From: Hominimerdicola alba
GTDB taxonomy: Bacteria > Bacillota > Clostridia > Oscillospirales > Ruminococcaceae
Assembly: GCF_900112155.1 (NCBI RefSeq)
Contig: NZ_FOKQ01000019.1
Coordinates: forward strand, 1-64,000
Length of the DNA stretch: 64,000 nt
Reading direction: 5' to 3'
Below are positions 14,612 to 23,750 of the stretch, piece by piece. A model generated the notes under the pieces. The model did no database searches. It was given only the letters and a program-made list of their open reading frames with translations, and was not told the origin of the DNA. A program made the translations under genes and the position numbers. The first letter of the stretch is position 1. Each line of letters starts with the position of its first letter.

Positions 14612-15948
14612 CACTCTCCCTGAAGTACGTTAAGGTCAACTGCGCCGTTTATGCCGTCGATGCGACCCGTACCGCAGCGCTGCCAGATGTACCAGTCGCC
14701 CTCGTAGGTAGTTTCTTCCACGTAGTGGGCTACCCATATGGGTCTGTCATTCTTGTTTTCCCAGAAAAGTTCCAGGAAGTTCTTACTGCTGTAAAGCATA
14801 GCCGCATAGCCGTTCTTTTCAAGTTCGCTTGCGAAGGCTTCGTATACCTCGGAAAGATCGTGGATACTCATGCCGTAGCGCTGAAAACTCTGGAATTCTT
14901 CCCAGTCGAAAGCAACAGGGAAGTCCAGCTTGTGTCCGTCAAGAGTTTTGACTATCTTCTTTGCGGTGGCACGCGCACCCTCGATGGTGGTATCGGTGGA
15001 ATAGAAATATACCCCGACTTTCAGCCCTGCTTCTGTCGCACCCTCGATGTTATTATAATAGTATTCGTCAAGGTCGGTGCCGCCTGATTCGCCGTAGCCC
15101 ATTCTGATTATAACGAACTTACAGCCCGCTTCGGCAACGGCATCAAAGTCGATATCTCCCTGCCAGCGTGAAACGTCAATGCCGAACTCTCTGCCGTCGG
15201 CACTGTAATTCTCTACAAAGTCACCGAATTCAATGGCGCTGTCATCGTAGGTTTCATCATCTGATGAAGACGATGGCACGCCCACGTTCACGTTTATGTA
15301 CCTTGTGAGCCTGTTGCCGCTGGCATCATCGATATACAGCGTCAGGGGATAACTGCCCTCAGCCGATGTATCAACATCGCCCTCAACGGTAAGCACAGGT
15401 GCGCGGTCAAGGTTGTCGGCATAACTCACATAGTCATCGATATTGAAATCGTCGCCGACGCTCAGGGATATATCATCACCCAGAAGCATAACGGGCGGGG
15501 TGGTATCAACCACGTTATACTTTACTTTCTTTTCGGCTTCGCCGCCGTCAAGCTCCATTCTCAGGGTTACTTCCTGCTCGCCTGTTTCGTCGGTCTTCAG
15601 GTACTCGTCGCCGTTTTTCAGTTTTGCGTTGCTGTCAAAAACAAAGTCTTTCAGCCTTATCCGCTGGTAGACTTCCACCGTATCCATGCACCCAACATTT
15701 ATTTTGTCGGGGTCTGCTTTTTTCTTGGCGGGAGCTTTTGTCTCGGGCTTGCTTTCGTCCTTTTCGGGAGCTGTGGTCTCGGCAGGTTTTTCCTGAACTT
15801 CCACAACTATCTTGTCTGCCTTGTCCTCGTCACCTGTGGTCTGCTTATCTGTGACAACGGCAGAAGTGTCGTCCTTTTTCGGTTCGATATCCGCTCCGCA
15901 GCCTGCCAGCATAAGTGCCGCTGCTGCTATGGCTAAAGCTTTCTTCAT
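14611..15948 (-). CDS. GH25 lysozyme-type lipoprotein
   Basis: 445 aa with a lipoprotein signal (AAALMLAGC, Cys17), then a long Lys/Thr/Glu/Pro-rich linker (about residues 20-85). Ig-like repeats follow (DTTPPVMLLGD, ADNLDRAPVLTVEGDVDTS; about 90-225), then a GH25 muramidase domain (about 250-445). The GH25 site is visible: FGIDVSRWQGDIDF, then FPVAFDWEEF with its Asp/Glu pair. It should act outside the membrane on peptidoglycan, in remodelling or autolysis. The start overlaps the thioesterase stop by four bases and the stop overlaps birA. Confidence 0.92.
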   Translation of the reverse strand: MKKALAIAAAALMLAGCGADIEPKKDDTSAVVTDKQTTGDEDKADKIVVEVQEKPAETTAPEKDESKPETKAPAKKKADPDKINVGCMDTVEVYQRIRLKDFVFDSNAKLKNGDEYLKTDETGEQEVTLRMELDGGEAEKKVKYNVVDTTPPVMLLGDDISLSVGDDFNIDDYVSYADNLDRAPVLTVEGDVDTSAEGSYPLTLYIDDASGNRLTRYINVNVGVPSSSSDDETYDDSAIEFGDFVENYSADGREFGIDVSRWQGDIDFDAVAEAGCKFVIIRMGYGESGGTDLDEYYYNNIEGATEAGLKVGVYFYSTDTTIEGARATAKKIVKTLDGHKLDFPVAFDWEEFQSFQRYGMSIHDLSEVYEAFASELEKNGYAAMLYSSKNFLELFWENKNDRPIWVAHYVEETTYEGDWYIWQRCGTGRIDGINGAVDLNVLQGE

Positions 15949-16376
15949 TCGCCCTTATCCTCCAGTGCTTCCAAAAGATTCTCGTAAAGTTCGGGATACT
16001 TCTTTTGCATACGTATTGGACGCAGGTCTGTGCCCGTGAAACAGTGCTCGGTAACTGCGGTAAGTGACAGCTGACCTGTTGTCAGATTATTGACTTCGTA
16101 TTCCAGCTTGAATCTGCATCCGTTGAAGCTGAGCAGTCTGCACTTTACTTCAAACTCGTCCCCAAACCTTACAGGATATTTATACTCGCATGAAACGCTG
16201 AGCACAGGAGATACTATGCCCTGCTTCTCGGTGAATTCAAAGGGACAGCCTGCCTGTTCCATCAGGTCTATCCTTGCTTCCTCCAGCCAGCGGACGTAGT
16301 TGGAATGATGGACGATGTCCATTCTGTCCGTTTCATAGTAATATGCCTTGCGGCGGTAGGGTCTGTATTCTTTCAT
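15945..16376 (-). CDS. Acyl-CoA thioesterase (4HBT hotdog fold)
   Basis: 143 aa, the normal size for a single hotdog domain. It shows YYETDRMDIVHHSNYVRWLEEARID, in which the Asp of the MDxxxHxxNYxRW motif is the expected catalytic residue of YbgC/4HBT enzymes. It hydrolyses short acyl-CoA or acyl thioesters in the cytosol; the substrate cannot be predicted. ATG 16376 is favoured over an in-frame start at 16406 because AAGGAAC lies at the right distance. It overlaps the GH25 gene by four bases. Confidence 0.88.
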   Translation of the reverse strand: MKEYRPYRRKAYYYETDRMDIVHHSNYVRWLEEARIDLMEQAGCPFEFTEKQGIVSPVLSVSCEYKYPVRFGDEFEVKCRLLSFNGCRFKLEYEVNNLTTGQLSLTAVTEHCFTGTDLRPIRMQKKYPELYENLLEALEDKGE

Positions 16377-16420
16377 TTTTATGTTCCTTCTTTCGCATAT
16401 GTACATCAGGGTGACTTGCG

Positions 16421-17194
16421 TTATTTGTCAAACCCGCATACTTCTTCAAAACGCATATTTCCGCCGAAGATATCAAGGGCGCTTCCTATGGTGAAATCCA
16501 CCCTGCCTTTGCCAAGGGTCTTCAGCTTTTCAAGGTCATCAAAGGAAGATATCCCTCCCGCATAGGTGGCGGGCATACCTTCGATATCTCCCAGCAGGGT
16601 CGCTACGCCGTCCTCGATGCCCTTAGCCTTGCCTTCGACATCTACCGCGTGTATAAGAAATTCATCACAGCTGTCCCTAAGACGTTCTATGGTTTCGGGG
16701 CAGAGTTTTGTGTCGGTGAACTTCTGCCATCTGTCGGTAACGATGTAGTAATCCTCGCCCCGCTTTCTGCATGAAAGGTCAAGGACAAGCCTGTTCTTGC
16801 CAACAGCGTTTTTCATCAGTGTGAGATTGTGTTCATCTATCTCGCCGTTCCTGAAAACGAAGCTTGTGACGATAACGTGGCTGGCACCCCTGTCAAGGAA
16901 TCCTGCGGCGTTTTTGTCATTTATACCTCCGCCTATCTGCAAGCCGCCCTCAAAGGCACTCAGTGCGGAGTACGCCTGCTGCAAGTCCTTTTCGTAGAAC
17001 TCGCTCCCTGCGGGGTTCAGGATTATGATATGTCCCCCGGTCAGTCCGCGGCTTTTGTAAAGTTCGCCGTAGTAGCTGCCGTCCTGTTCGGATACAAAAT
17101 TATCCTGGGCATGGTTGCCTTTATCTGCAAGGCTTCCGCCGACTATCTGCTTTACACAGCCGTTGTGTATATCTATACATGGTCTGAATCGCAT
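16421..17194 (-). CDS. hisA: Phosphoribosylformimino-AICAR ribotide isomerase, eukaryotic-type
   Basis: 257-aa TIM-barrel enzyme for the fourth step of histidine synthesis. The sequence is of the HIS6 type of fungi and plants: CIDIHNGCVKQIVGGSL, NFVSEQ, LQIGGGIND, HVIVTSFVF, LVLDLSCRK, FLIHAVDVEGK, TYAGGISSFDDL and TIGSALDIFGGN. These blocks match my memory of yeast His6 far better than ordinary bacterial HisA. It stands outside any his operon here, downstream of a small unknown gene. Catalytic Asp residues are present in CIDIHNG and VDVEGK. Confidence 0.9.
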   Translation of the reverse strand: MRFRPCIDIHNGCVKQIVGGSLADKGNHAQDNFVSEQDGSYYGELYKSRGLTGGHIIILNPAGSEFYEKDLQQAYSALSAFEGGLQIGGGINDKNAAGFLDRGASHVIVTSFVFRNGEIDEHNLTLMKNAVGKNRLVLDLSCRKRGEDYYIVTDRWQKFTDTKLCPETIERLRDSCDEFLIHAVDVEGKAKGIEDGVATLLGDIEGMPATYAGGISSFDDLEKLKTLGKGRVDFTIGSALDIFGGNMRFEEVCGFDK

Positions 17195-17265
17195 ACGCTC
17201 ATACCTCCGTTAACGAGAAAAATTCAATATATAAAGAGTGTTCATAAGGCAAACAGGGATCTGCA

Positions 17266-17586
17266 TTATTCTTCTATGAAATATGAAAAAGCATTTTCTT
17301 CGATCTCTCCGCACTCATTCAGAAGCTCATTATTTTCATCATATAATTGATATGTTATCTGTTTGCCGCCTAAAGATGTCTCGCCGTCTAATCCGAGAAG
17401 CAGTGTGTAATAGCTTTCTGTCATGACCAGATCTATCAGCTCATGAAGATCACTTTCGCTTACTCCCGATAGTATCAGTTTTCTTATTTTTTCAGCGACC
17501 TCGGACTTTGAGCTTTTATCGAAGTATTCGCGAAGAGTTGATTCTTTTTCTTCATAACAGAGTTTTACAAATTCTTCTCCTGTCAT
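17266..17586 (-). CDS. Hypothetical protein, 106 aa
   Basis: Unrecognised acidic, mainly helical cytosolic protein (MTGEEFVKLCYEEKESTLREY; LMTESYYTLLLGLDG in the middle; tail NECGEIEENAFSYFIEE). There is no signal peptide or membrane segment. A weak purine-rich site precedes the ATG. About 70 bases separate it from hisA on the same strand. It resembles small proteins that accompany polymorphic toxin or phage loci in size and charge only, so no function is assigned. Confidence 0.6.
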   Translation of the reverse strand: MTGEEFVKLCYEEKESTLREYFDKSSKSEVAEKIRKLILSGVSESDLHELIDLVMTESYYTLLLGLDGETSLGGKQITYQLYDENNELLNECGEIEENAFSYFIEE

Positions 17587-17831
17587 TTAATTCACCCGCT
17601 GTCTTGTTTACATCACAAAAGTTAAAAATATCTGCGGGAAGCCCTTTAAAAACAATACTGTCTCCGCGCCTGCCGCCCGCTTTTTCCACAAGATATTATA
17701 CCACACCATGTAATATATGTCAAACCTGTTACGCGGCGGAAGAAAAATATAAAAAATATTCACACACCTGCCCCCACCGTGTTAGAAATACCCAAAAATA
17801 CGGATGAGTACTTCGGGGACGTGTTTTTATC

Positions 17832-17860
17832 TTGACATAAAACCCATTCTGGTATATAAT
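17832..17860 (+). promoter_or_regulatory. Promoter of the aconitase gene
   Basis: TTGACA (17832-17837), a 17-base spacer and TATAAT (17855-17860), about 65 bases upstream of the ATG. Confidence 0.88.
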
Positions 17861-17925
17861 AAATAATGTATTATTATATATAGAGGGCATACGCCCCCGA
17901 TCATAAACATGGAAGGAAGTTTTTT

Positions 17926-19866
17926 ATGGGACTTACACTGACTGAAAAGATTCTTAAAGCGCACCTTGTTGACGGTGAATTCGTCAAGGGTCAGGAGATA
18001 GGTATTCGCATTGACCAGACTCTTACTCAGGACGCTACCGGCACTATGGCTTATCTTGAATATGAGGCTATGGGCGTGCCCCGCGTAAAGACCGAGAAGA
18101 GCGTGGCTTATATCGACCACAACACTCTCCAGTCCGGCTTTGAGAACGCTGATGACCACAGATTCATCGGTTCTGTCTGCAAAAAGCACGGCATCTATTT
18201 CTCCAGACCCGGCAACGGTATCTGCCACCAGGTACATCTTGAAAGATTCGGTATCCCCGGCAAGACCCTTATCGGTTCTGACAGCCATACTCCCACAGGC
18301 GGCGGTATCGGCATGATCGCTATCGGTGCGGGCGGACTTGATGTTGCTGTTGCTATGGGCGGCGGCGCTTACTACATCACCTACCCCAACATCGTAAAGG
18401 TGAACCTGACAGGCAAGCTGTCTGCATGGGTATCCGCTAAGGACGTTATACTGGAAGTTCTCAGAAGACTTTCCGTTAAGGGCGGCGTAGGCAAGGTAAT
18501 AGAGTACTGCGGCGAGGGCGTTAAGACCCTGTCCGTTCCCGAGAGAGCTACCATCACAAACATGGGCGCTGAGCTGGGTGCTACTACTTCTATATTCCCC
18601 TCTGATGAGATCACACTGGCTTTCCTGAAAGCACAGGAGAGAGCTGAGGTCTGGACAGAGCTGAAGGCTGACGATGACGCTGTATACGATGAAGTTATCG
18701 ATATCGACCTCAGCAAGCTGACACCTATGGCAGCATGTCCTCACAGCCCTGACAATATCAAGACCGCAGAGGAACTCAGCGGCATGAAGATCGATCAGGT
18801 ATGTATCGGTTCGTGTACAAACTCCTCTTATGTTGATATGATGAAAGTGGCTCATATCCTCAAGGGCAAGACCGTTCACCCTGACGTTTCTCTGGCTATC
18901 GCTCCCGGCTCCAAGCAGGTGCTGAACATGATCGCAGAGAACGGCGCACTGGCTGATATGATCGCAGCAGGTGCAAGAATACTGGAATCCGCTTGCGGTC
19001 CCTGCATCGGTATGGGTCAGGCTCCTAACTCCAAGGGTATCTCCCTGAGAACCTTCAACAGAAACTTCCTGGGTCGTTCTGGAACCAAGGACGGTCAGAT
19101 CTATCTGGTATCTCCTGAGCTGGCTGCTGCTTCCGCAGTTGCAGGCGTACTGGTTGACCCCAGAACTCTGGGCGATATGCCTGAGATCAAGGTGCCCGAG
19201 CACTTCAAGATACACGACAATATGGTAGTACCTCCTGTGGCTGAGGCTGATATGGACAGCGTTGAAGTTCTGCGCGGACCCAACATCAAGCCCTATCCTG
19301 AGACTGCTCCCTTGGTTGAGAGTATCGGTTGTCAGGTATCCCTGAAGGTGGGCGACAACATCACCACCGACCACATCATGCCCGCAGGCGCAAAGATACT
19401 GCCTCTGAGATCGAATATCCCCGCTATCTCACAGCACTGCTTCACAGTATGTGACGAGGATTTCCCCAGAAGAGCAAAGAACATGGAGAAGTCCATCATC
19501 GTTGGCGGTTCCAACTACGGTCAGGGTTCATCCAGAGAGCACGCTGCACTTGCTCCTCTGTATCTGGGCATCAAGGCTGTGCTTGTTAAGAGCTTTGCAC
19601 GTATCCACAGAGCAAACCTCATCAATGCAGGCATACTGCCTCTGACATTCGTAAACGAGGCTGACTACGACAAGATTGAGCAGGGCGACGAGATCGAGAT
19701 CGCAAATGTTCGCGCTGATATCGAAGCAGGCAAGACTCAGCTGACTGTTGTAAACAAGTCCAAGAATATTGAGATACCCGTACTCTGCGAACTGACAGGC
19801 AGAACCAAGGATATCATACTTGCAGGCGGTCTGCTGGACTACACCAGAGAGCAGCTCTCCAAGTAA
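17926..19866 (+). CDS. Aconitate hydratase
   Basis: Isomerises citrate to isocitrate in the oxidative branch of the TCA cycle that supplies 2-oxoglutarate for glutamate. 646 aa, a short bacterial aconitase form. The [4Fe-4S] ligands are the Cys in CIGSCTNSSY and the two in SACGPCIGMGQ. The substrate-binding SDSHTPTGGGIG and the swivel-domain GGSNYGQGSSREHAAL are clear. GGAAGG precedes the ATG. A hairpin follows at 19887-19911. Three membrane-protein genes separate it from icd, on the same strand. Antisense frames of over 500 codons here are shadows. Confidence 0.95.
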   Translation: MGLTLTEKILKAHLVDGEFVKGQEIGIRIDQTLTQDATGTMAYLEYEAMGVPRVKTEKSVAYIDHNTLQSGFENADDHRFIGSVCKKHGIYFSRPGNGICHQVHLERFGIPGKTLIGSDSHTPTGGGIGMIAIGAGGLDVAVAMGGGAYYITYPNIVKVNLTGKLSAWVSAKDVILEVLRRLSVKGGVGKVIEYCGEGVKTLSVPERATITNMGAELGATTSIFPSDEITLAFLKAQERAEVWTELKADDDAVYDEVIDIDLSKLTPMAACPHSPDNIKTAEELSGMKIDQVCIGSCTNSSYVDMMKVAHILKGKTVHPDVSLAIAPGSKQVLNMIAENGALADMIAAGARILESACGPCIGMGQAPNSKGISLRTFNRNFLGRSGTKDGQIYLVSPELAAASAVAGVLVDPRTLGDMPEIKVPEHFKIHDNMVVPPVAEADMDSVEVLRGPNIKPYPETAPLVESIGCQVSLKVGDNITTDHIMPAGAKILPLRSNIPAISQHCFTVCDEDFPRRAKNMEKSIIVGGSNYGQGSSREHAALAPLYLGIKAVLVKSFARIHRANLINAGILPLTFVNEADYDKIEQGDEIEIANVRADIEAGKTQLTVVNKSKNIEIPVLCELTGRTKDIILAGGLLDYTREQLSK

Positions 19867-19886
19867 TATAGTAAATCATACATCGG

Positions 19887-19911
19887 TCTGCGGGGCATAA
19901 TGTCCCGCAGA
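19887..19911 (+). terminator. Possible terminator after aconitase
   Basis: TCTGCGGG (19887-19894) pairs perfectly with CCCGCAGA (19904-19911). The following tract is only moderately T-rich, so partial read-through into the next genes is plausible. Confidence 0.55.
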
Positions 19912-19982
19912 TATGATGTTTATGTTTTCTGTGACGGGCTATCGCATTGGCGATGGCTTGTCAGAGAAAGCGGTGAAAGAAT

Positions 19983-20300
19983 ATGGACGAAGAAAAGAAA
20001 GACGCATCTGTAATAAGCGAAGAAGAACGCAGAAAAGAGATCGCGGACACAGTCAGGATAATGGCGGTGGTCGTGGCGACTGGGCTTGGGCTTTTGCTGA
20101 TGACATACGTTATACCGTGGCTGAAACGGCAGTTCGCGGGCAGTCTTGTGATGACGGTGATAATTTCGGTACTCGGCATCGGTGCATACTTTTTGTGTGA
20201 CTTGCTGGTGAAAAAAGATGTGATACCTGCTTTTCTCAGGCTCACGCTTGCCAGGATAATATTGCTTGCAGCAGTACTTATAGGTGCGTGGATCTTTTAA
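19983..20300 (+). CDS. Small membrane protein, 105 aa
   Basis: A charged N-terminus (MDEEKKDASVISEEERRKE) is followed by three hydrophobic segments at about residues 26-45, 55-73 and 85-104. I do not recognise the family. A weak GTGAAAG site precedes the ATG. It is the first of three membrane-protein genes between aconitase and isocitrate dehydrogenase. Nothing in the sequence suggests transport or catalysis. Confidence 0.6.
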   Translation: MDEEKKDASVISEEERRKEIADTVRIMAVVVATGLGLLLMTYVIPWLKRQFAGSLVMTVIISVLGIGAYFLCDLLVKKDVIPAFLRLTLARIILLAAVLIGAWIF

Positions 20301-20465
20301 GGAATGAAAAAATCAGTACCGACGGAAAAGGGACGTTGGTATGGCGGCAGTTCTTGCGCTTAAAATACTTTTTTTCGGCGGAAGCGTTATGTGGCACATG
20401 AGCTGGCAGGTGGAATTATTCTGCTGCTGACTGAAACTTAGAATTATGAAGAAGAGGGGGATATT

Positions 20466-21545
20466 ATGCCCGATAGCAAGATAAACAGGCGTCGTGTGGA
20501 TATGGCTGACCTTATGGGGACGGACGATATTCCGCTGGACGAGGAATACTTTGAAGAGAAAATAATGGAAATGGGAGATATCCCTGCGAAAGGCACTGCA
20601 AGCCGTGCGAGGATGAAAAAGCCTGAAGAGGATATTGCTTCGCTGGCTGACGGCAGGGTAGCCCTCGGAACGACCCGCGATGATAAGATGAGCAAGCTCT
20701 TCGGCACTGATGATATCAGGCTGGACGATGAATACTTTGATGAAAAGATAAAGGAGATGGAGGAAAACCAGACTCCCGTTCAGGAAAAAGAGCTTACCGA
20801 GTATGAGCAGTGGATAGAAGAAGGTCTGAAATATGACAGGGGCTACGGCACCAAGGATACATATGTGGGTGAGATACCCGAGGAAAAGGACAGCTATGCA
20901 GGCTCGATATACGAACAATATGACAAATGGCAGGAAGAGACCACTGCGCTGATACGCGGTCTGAAAGCCCGTGACAGCATCAATGAAGCCCGTGATGAGA
21001 ACATACACAAAGCTATGTTCTTTGCTACTATCCTTAATAATCACGGTAATTATTCGGGCAACCGCGATGAGCTTGTCAATATGTTCAAGACAGCGGTGTG
21101 GTATGTGCTGACATCCGCGGCTATGCTGGGCGCTTTTTATTGTTTCGGCGCAAAGGGTGCAGACCTTATGATACCATGGGGAATAGGCGGCGTTATCGGC
21201 GCGATAATCCGCTATAACGGAAAAGAGAACTACACCATAAGCGAATCCCTTGTGATGGGCGCGGTGGAAGTAGGTATACTGGGGGGACTGGCTGTTACAT
21301 GGCTGCTTAGCCTTCTGCCTTTTGTTGAAAAGGATACACCAATGCTGCCTGTGGGCATAGTGCTGGGCGGCATAGGTGCTTTGATAGCTGAATTTATCAA
21401 ACTGAGAAAGACGCTTGCGCGTCCTGCCAAGGAATGTTTACACAAGATGATACCATTTGCTGTCGCAACTGTGTTCTTTGTGATAGCGACAATATTTGTG
21501 ACCTTGGTCTTTGCAGAGATGCGCAGGGCTTCGCGAGGAGTATAG
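20466..21545 (+). CDS. Membrane protein with duplicated acidic N-terminal motif, 359 aa
   Basis: The N-terminal 90 residues carry a tandem motif: LMGTDDIPLDEEYFEEKIMEM, then LFGTDDIRLDDEYFDEKIKEM about 65 residues on. A charged Tyr/Glu-rich stretch follows to about residue 190. About four hydrophobic segments lie between residues 215 and 355, with a Gly-rich turn (IPWGIGGVIGAIIRYNGKENY). GAGGGGG lies five bases before the ATG. The repeats look like short linear binding motifs facing the cytosol. Family unknown to me. The next gene starts six bases after the stop. Confidence 0.7.
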   Translation: MPDSKINRRRVDMADLMGTDDIPLDEEYFEEKIMEMGDIPAKGTASRARMKKPEEDIASLADGRVALGTTRDDKMSKLFGTDDIRLDDEYFDEKIKEMEENQTPVQEKELTEYEQWIEEGLKYDRGYGTKDTYVGEIPEEKDSYAGSIYEQYDKWQEETTALIRGLKARDSINEARDENIHKAMFFATILNNHGNYSGNRDELVNMFKTAVWYVLTSAAMLGAFYCFGAKGADLMIPWGIGGVIGAIIRYNGKENYTISESLVMGAVEVGILGGLAVTWLLSLLPFVEKDTPMLPVGIVLGGIGALIAEFIKLRKTLARPAKECLHKMIPFAVATVFFVIATIFVTLVFAEMRRASRGV

Positions 21546-21551
21546 ATCATT

Positions 21552-21734
21552 ATGAGAGTAGTTGTGATTTTGCTGATCTGTCTGGTGGCAGTAGGTATTA
21601 TAAGAGTGGCTGTCGAAAAGATCATGCCAAACAGGGATAAGAAATTTTATCATGCGATCGTAAGGGTTGTATGGGGCATTATGATAGTTGTGGTAATGCT
21701 TTCAAACTACGGCTGCAGCTTAAAGCAGAGTTAA
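21552..21734 (+). CDS. Small membrane protein, 60 aa
   Basis: Two hydrophobic helices (residues 2-19 and 39-53) are separated by a basic stretch ([18 protein letters not shown]), ending [10 protein letters not shown]. It begins six bases after the preceding membrane-protein gene, whose end (GCGAGGAGTATAG) supplies the ribosome-binding site, so the two are probably coupled. No family recognised. Confidence 0.6.
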   Translation: MRVVVILLICLVAVGIIRVAVEKIMPNRDKKFYHAIVRVVWGIMIVVVMLSNYGCSLKQS

Positions 21735-21819
21735 CAGCTGGGTTTTTATTTATGATGATATGGGAAATTCGGCGGGGTGCGACCCTGCTGTTTGCAAATT
21801 AGTAAGGAGGGCTATTTTT

Positions 21820-23031
21820 ATGGCTAAGATTCAGATGAAAACACCGCTGGTCGAGATGGACGGCGACGAGATGACAAGGATCATCTGGCAGGAGATCAAG
21901 GACATACTGATAACACCGTATGTTGACCTCAAGTCGGATTACTATGATCTGGGACTGGTTCACAGAAATGAGACCAACGATCAGGTAACTGTTGATTCTG
22001 CAAACGCTACCAAGAAGTACGGTGTTGCAGTTAAGTGTGCTACCATCACACCTAACGCTGCAAGAATGACAGAGTATGACCTGAAGGAGATGTGGAAATC
22101 CCCTAACGGCACTATCCGTGCTATGCTGGACGGTACTGTGTTCAGAACACCTATACTTGTTAAGGGTATCACTCCCTATATCCCCACATGGACTAAGCCT
22201 ATAACCATCGCACGTCACGCTTACGGCGATGTTTACAAGAACGTTGAGATGAAGTGCCCCGCAGGCGCTAAGGCTGAACTGGTATGCACCGATAAGGACG
22301 GCAACGAGACACGCGAGACTATCTACAACTTCGAGTGTGACGGCGTTATACAGGGTATGCACAACAAGTCTACTTCTATCGCATCTTTCGCAAAGAGCGT
22401 TTTCAACTTTGCGCTGGATACCAAGCAGGACGTTTGGTTCGCTACAAAGGATACCATCTCCAAGAAGTATGACCACACATTCAAGGATATCTTCAATGAG
22501 ATATATGAGAACGAGTACAAGGCTAAGTTTGAAGCTGCAGGTATTGAGTACTTCTACACCCTTATCGATGATGCTGTTGCAAGAGTAGTACGTTCCAACG
22601 GCGGATACATCTGGGCTTGCAAGAACTATGACGGCGACGTTATGTCCGACATGGTAGCTACAGCTTACGGCTCACTGGCTATGATGACTTCCGTACTGGT
22701 ATCGCCTGACGGTGTATACGAGTTCGAAGCTGCACACGGCACAGTTCAGAGACACTACTACAAGCACCTGAAGGGCGAAGAGACTTCCACAAACTCTGTT
22801 GCAACACTGTTCGCATGGACAGGCGCTCTGCGCAAGAGAGGCGAGCTGGACGAGCTGCCCGAGCTGGTTAACTTTGCTGATTGTCTTGAAAAGGCAACTA
22901 TCCAGACCATTGAGGACGGCATAATGACAGGTGACCTGTATCTGCTCTCCAAGCTGGAGAATAAGAAGAAAGTCAACACCGAGGACTTCCTGAAGGCAGT
23001 TGACGAGAGACTGAAAGCACTGCTTTCTTAA
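21820..23031 (+). CDS. icd: NADP-dependent isocitrate dehydrogenase (homodimeric, eukaryotic-like type)
   Basis: Oxidatively decarboxylates isocitrate to 2-oxoglutarate. 403 aa from ATG 21820, which has AAGGAGG upstream; an in-frame start at 21760 lacks support. N-terminal [17 protein letters not shown], the substrate site [19 protein letters not shown], the metal-binding Asp residues in YTLIDDAVA and [13 protein letters not shown], and [11 protein letters not shown] with cofactor contacts all place it in the subfamily shared with mitochondrial/cytosolic eukaryotic IDH. With aconitase it forms the oxidative half-cycle; citrate synthase is not in the window. Confidence 0.95.
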   Translation: MAKIQMKTPLVEMDGDEMTRIIWQEIKDILITPYVDLKSDYYDLGLVHRNETNDQVTVDSANATKKYGVAVKCATITPNAARMTEYDLKEMWKSPNGTIRAMLDGTVFRTPILVKGITPYIPTWTKPITIARHAYGDVYKNVEMKCPAGAKAELVCTDKDGNETRETIYNFECDGVIQGMHNKSTSIASFAKSVFNFALDTKQDVWFATKDTISKKYDHTFKDIFNEIYENEYKAKFEAAGIEYFYTLIDDAVARVVRSNGGYIWACKNYDGDVMSDMVATAYGSLAMMTSVLVSPDGVYEFEAAHGTVQRHYYKHLKGEETSTNSVATLFAWTGALRKRGELDELPELVNFADCLEKATIQTIEDGIMTGDLYLLSKLENKKKVNTEDFLKAVDERLKALLS

Positions 23032-23058
23032 TTCATAATTCATAATTCATAATTCACA
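23031..23058. repeat. ATTCATA heptad repeat after icd
   Basis: Directly after the icd stop: ATTCATA three times, then ATTCACA. Same unit as at 7419-7452. Confidence 0.85.
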
Positions 23059-23099
23059 ATTGTTGGCAGGAAGATAACGTTGCTGTACTGAGGATAGAA

Positions 23100-23475
23100 T
23101 GCCAAGGAGAAGAGCTTTGGGTCAAGCCTTTCGCGAAAGGCTTGCGGGGAGCCACAGTCAGCAAAGCTGACTGTTAGAGGCAGAGCCTCTCGGTCAAGGC
23201 GCAAAAGCGACGTAGCAATAGTGCTGTAAATAGAACGGCGAACTATCGACCTAAAGGGGCGCGGCACGCGGTCGACGCAGTCACCGCTACAAAAATCAGA
23301 GCGTGGACAATCGACCGTCCATGCTCTTTCTATCTGCGTAAATTATTGCCGCGCCGTCATCGGACAGCGAAGCGTTTCCGATGACTCGACCCGAGAAACG
23401 AGGGGCGACCTGCCCACAGCAGTACGTATGCTGATGAGCGTAAATGTTCCACGTGGAATATTTGTTTGAATGCGA
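23100..23475 (-). repeat. Dispersed palindrome-rich intergenic repeat, copy 2
   Basis: Inverted relative to copy 1. On the plus strand it shows the palindrome AAGCCTTTCGCGAAAGGCTT (inside 23123-23144), an AGAGGCAGAGCCTCT hairpin, AAGGCGCAAAAGC, then GAGCGTGGAC/GTCCATGCTC (about 23300-23327), GTCATCGG/CCGATGAC, CTCGACCCGAGAAACGAGGGGCG and a parS-like palindrome at 23446-23459. The icd-infC gap holds nothing else apart from the infC leader. Confidence 0.85.
23446..23459. other. parS-like palindrome (one mismatch)
   Basis: GTTCCACGTGGAAT, the counterpart of the perfect palindrome at 12661-12674, at the same position in repeat copy 2. Confidence 0.45.
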
Positions 23476-23555
23476 GCGGGTGAGAACGCAAGCGACCGCA
23501 TGGAATCGCAAGAGGACAACTGTTCGGCGCATAACAAAAAATTTACAAATGCCCC

Positions 23556-23584
23556 TTGACAAATGTCGGTGAGGGTGATATAAT
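23556..23584 (+). promoter_or_regulatory. Promoter of infC-rpmI-rplT
   Basis: TTGACA (23556-23561), 17 bases, TATAAT (23579-23584). It is followed by a leader of about 160 bases. Confidence 0.9.
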
Positions 23585-23591
23585 TAATCAG

Positions 23592-23736
23592 TAAACAAAG
23601 CAGAACATTTCCGTTCTCACCTCGAGCGCCAACGGGCAGCGAAAAGGTCGCAGTGATAAATACTTGGCAGTGGGTCTGCCTGATATTGATATCATTACGG
23701 GTACGGAAAGTTCTGTGCCCGTTTAATTTTTATTTT
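23592..23736 (+). promoter_or_regulatory. Structured leader of the infC operon with attenuator (L20-leader type)
   Basis: Between promoter and infC lies a structured leader ending in a terminator-like hairpin, CGGGTAC (23698-23704) with GTGCCCG (23715-23721), followed by TTTAATTTTTATTTT. In Firmicutes this operon is controlled by ribosomal protein L20 acting on such a leader. The position and attenuator fit that. I did not verify the L20-binding fold itself. Confidence 0.7.
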
Positions 23737-23750
23737 GGAGGTGCTTGACT

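Noticed and set aside
17827-19374. 515-codon frame antisense to aconitase
   Set aside because: Shadow frame caused by codon bias in a highly expressed gene; no ribosome-binding site or homology.
20341-20430. 29-codon frame (ATG with AAAGGG eight bases upstream) between two membrane-protein genes
   Set aside because: Plausible site but too short and without a recognisable product; not supportable without conservation data.
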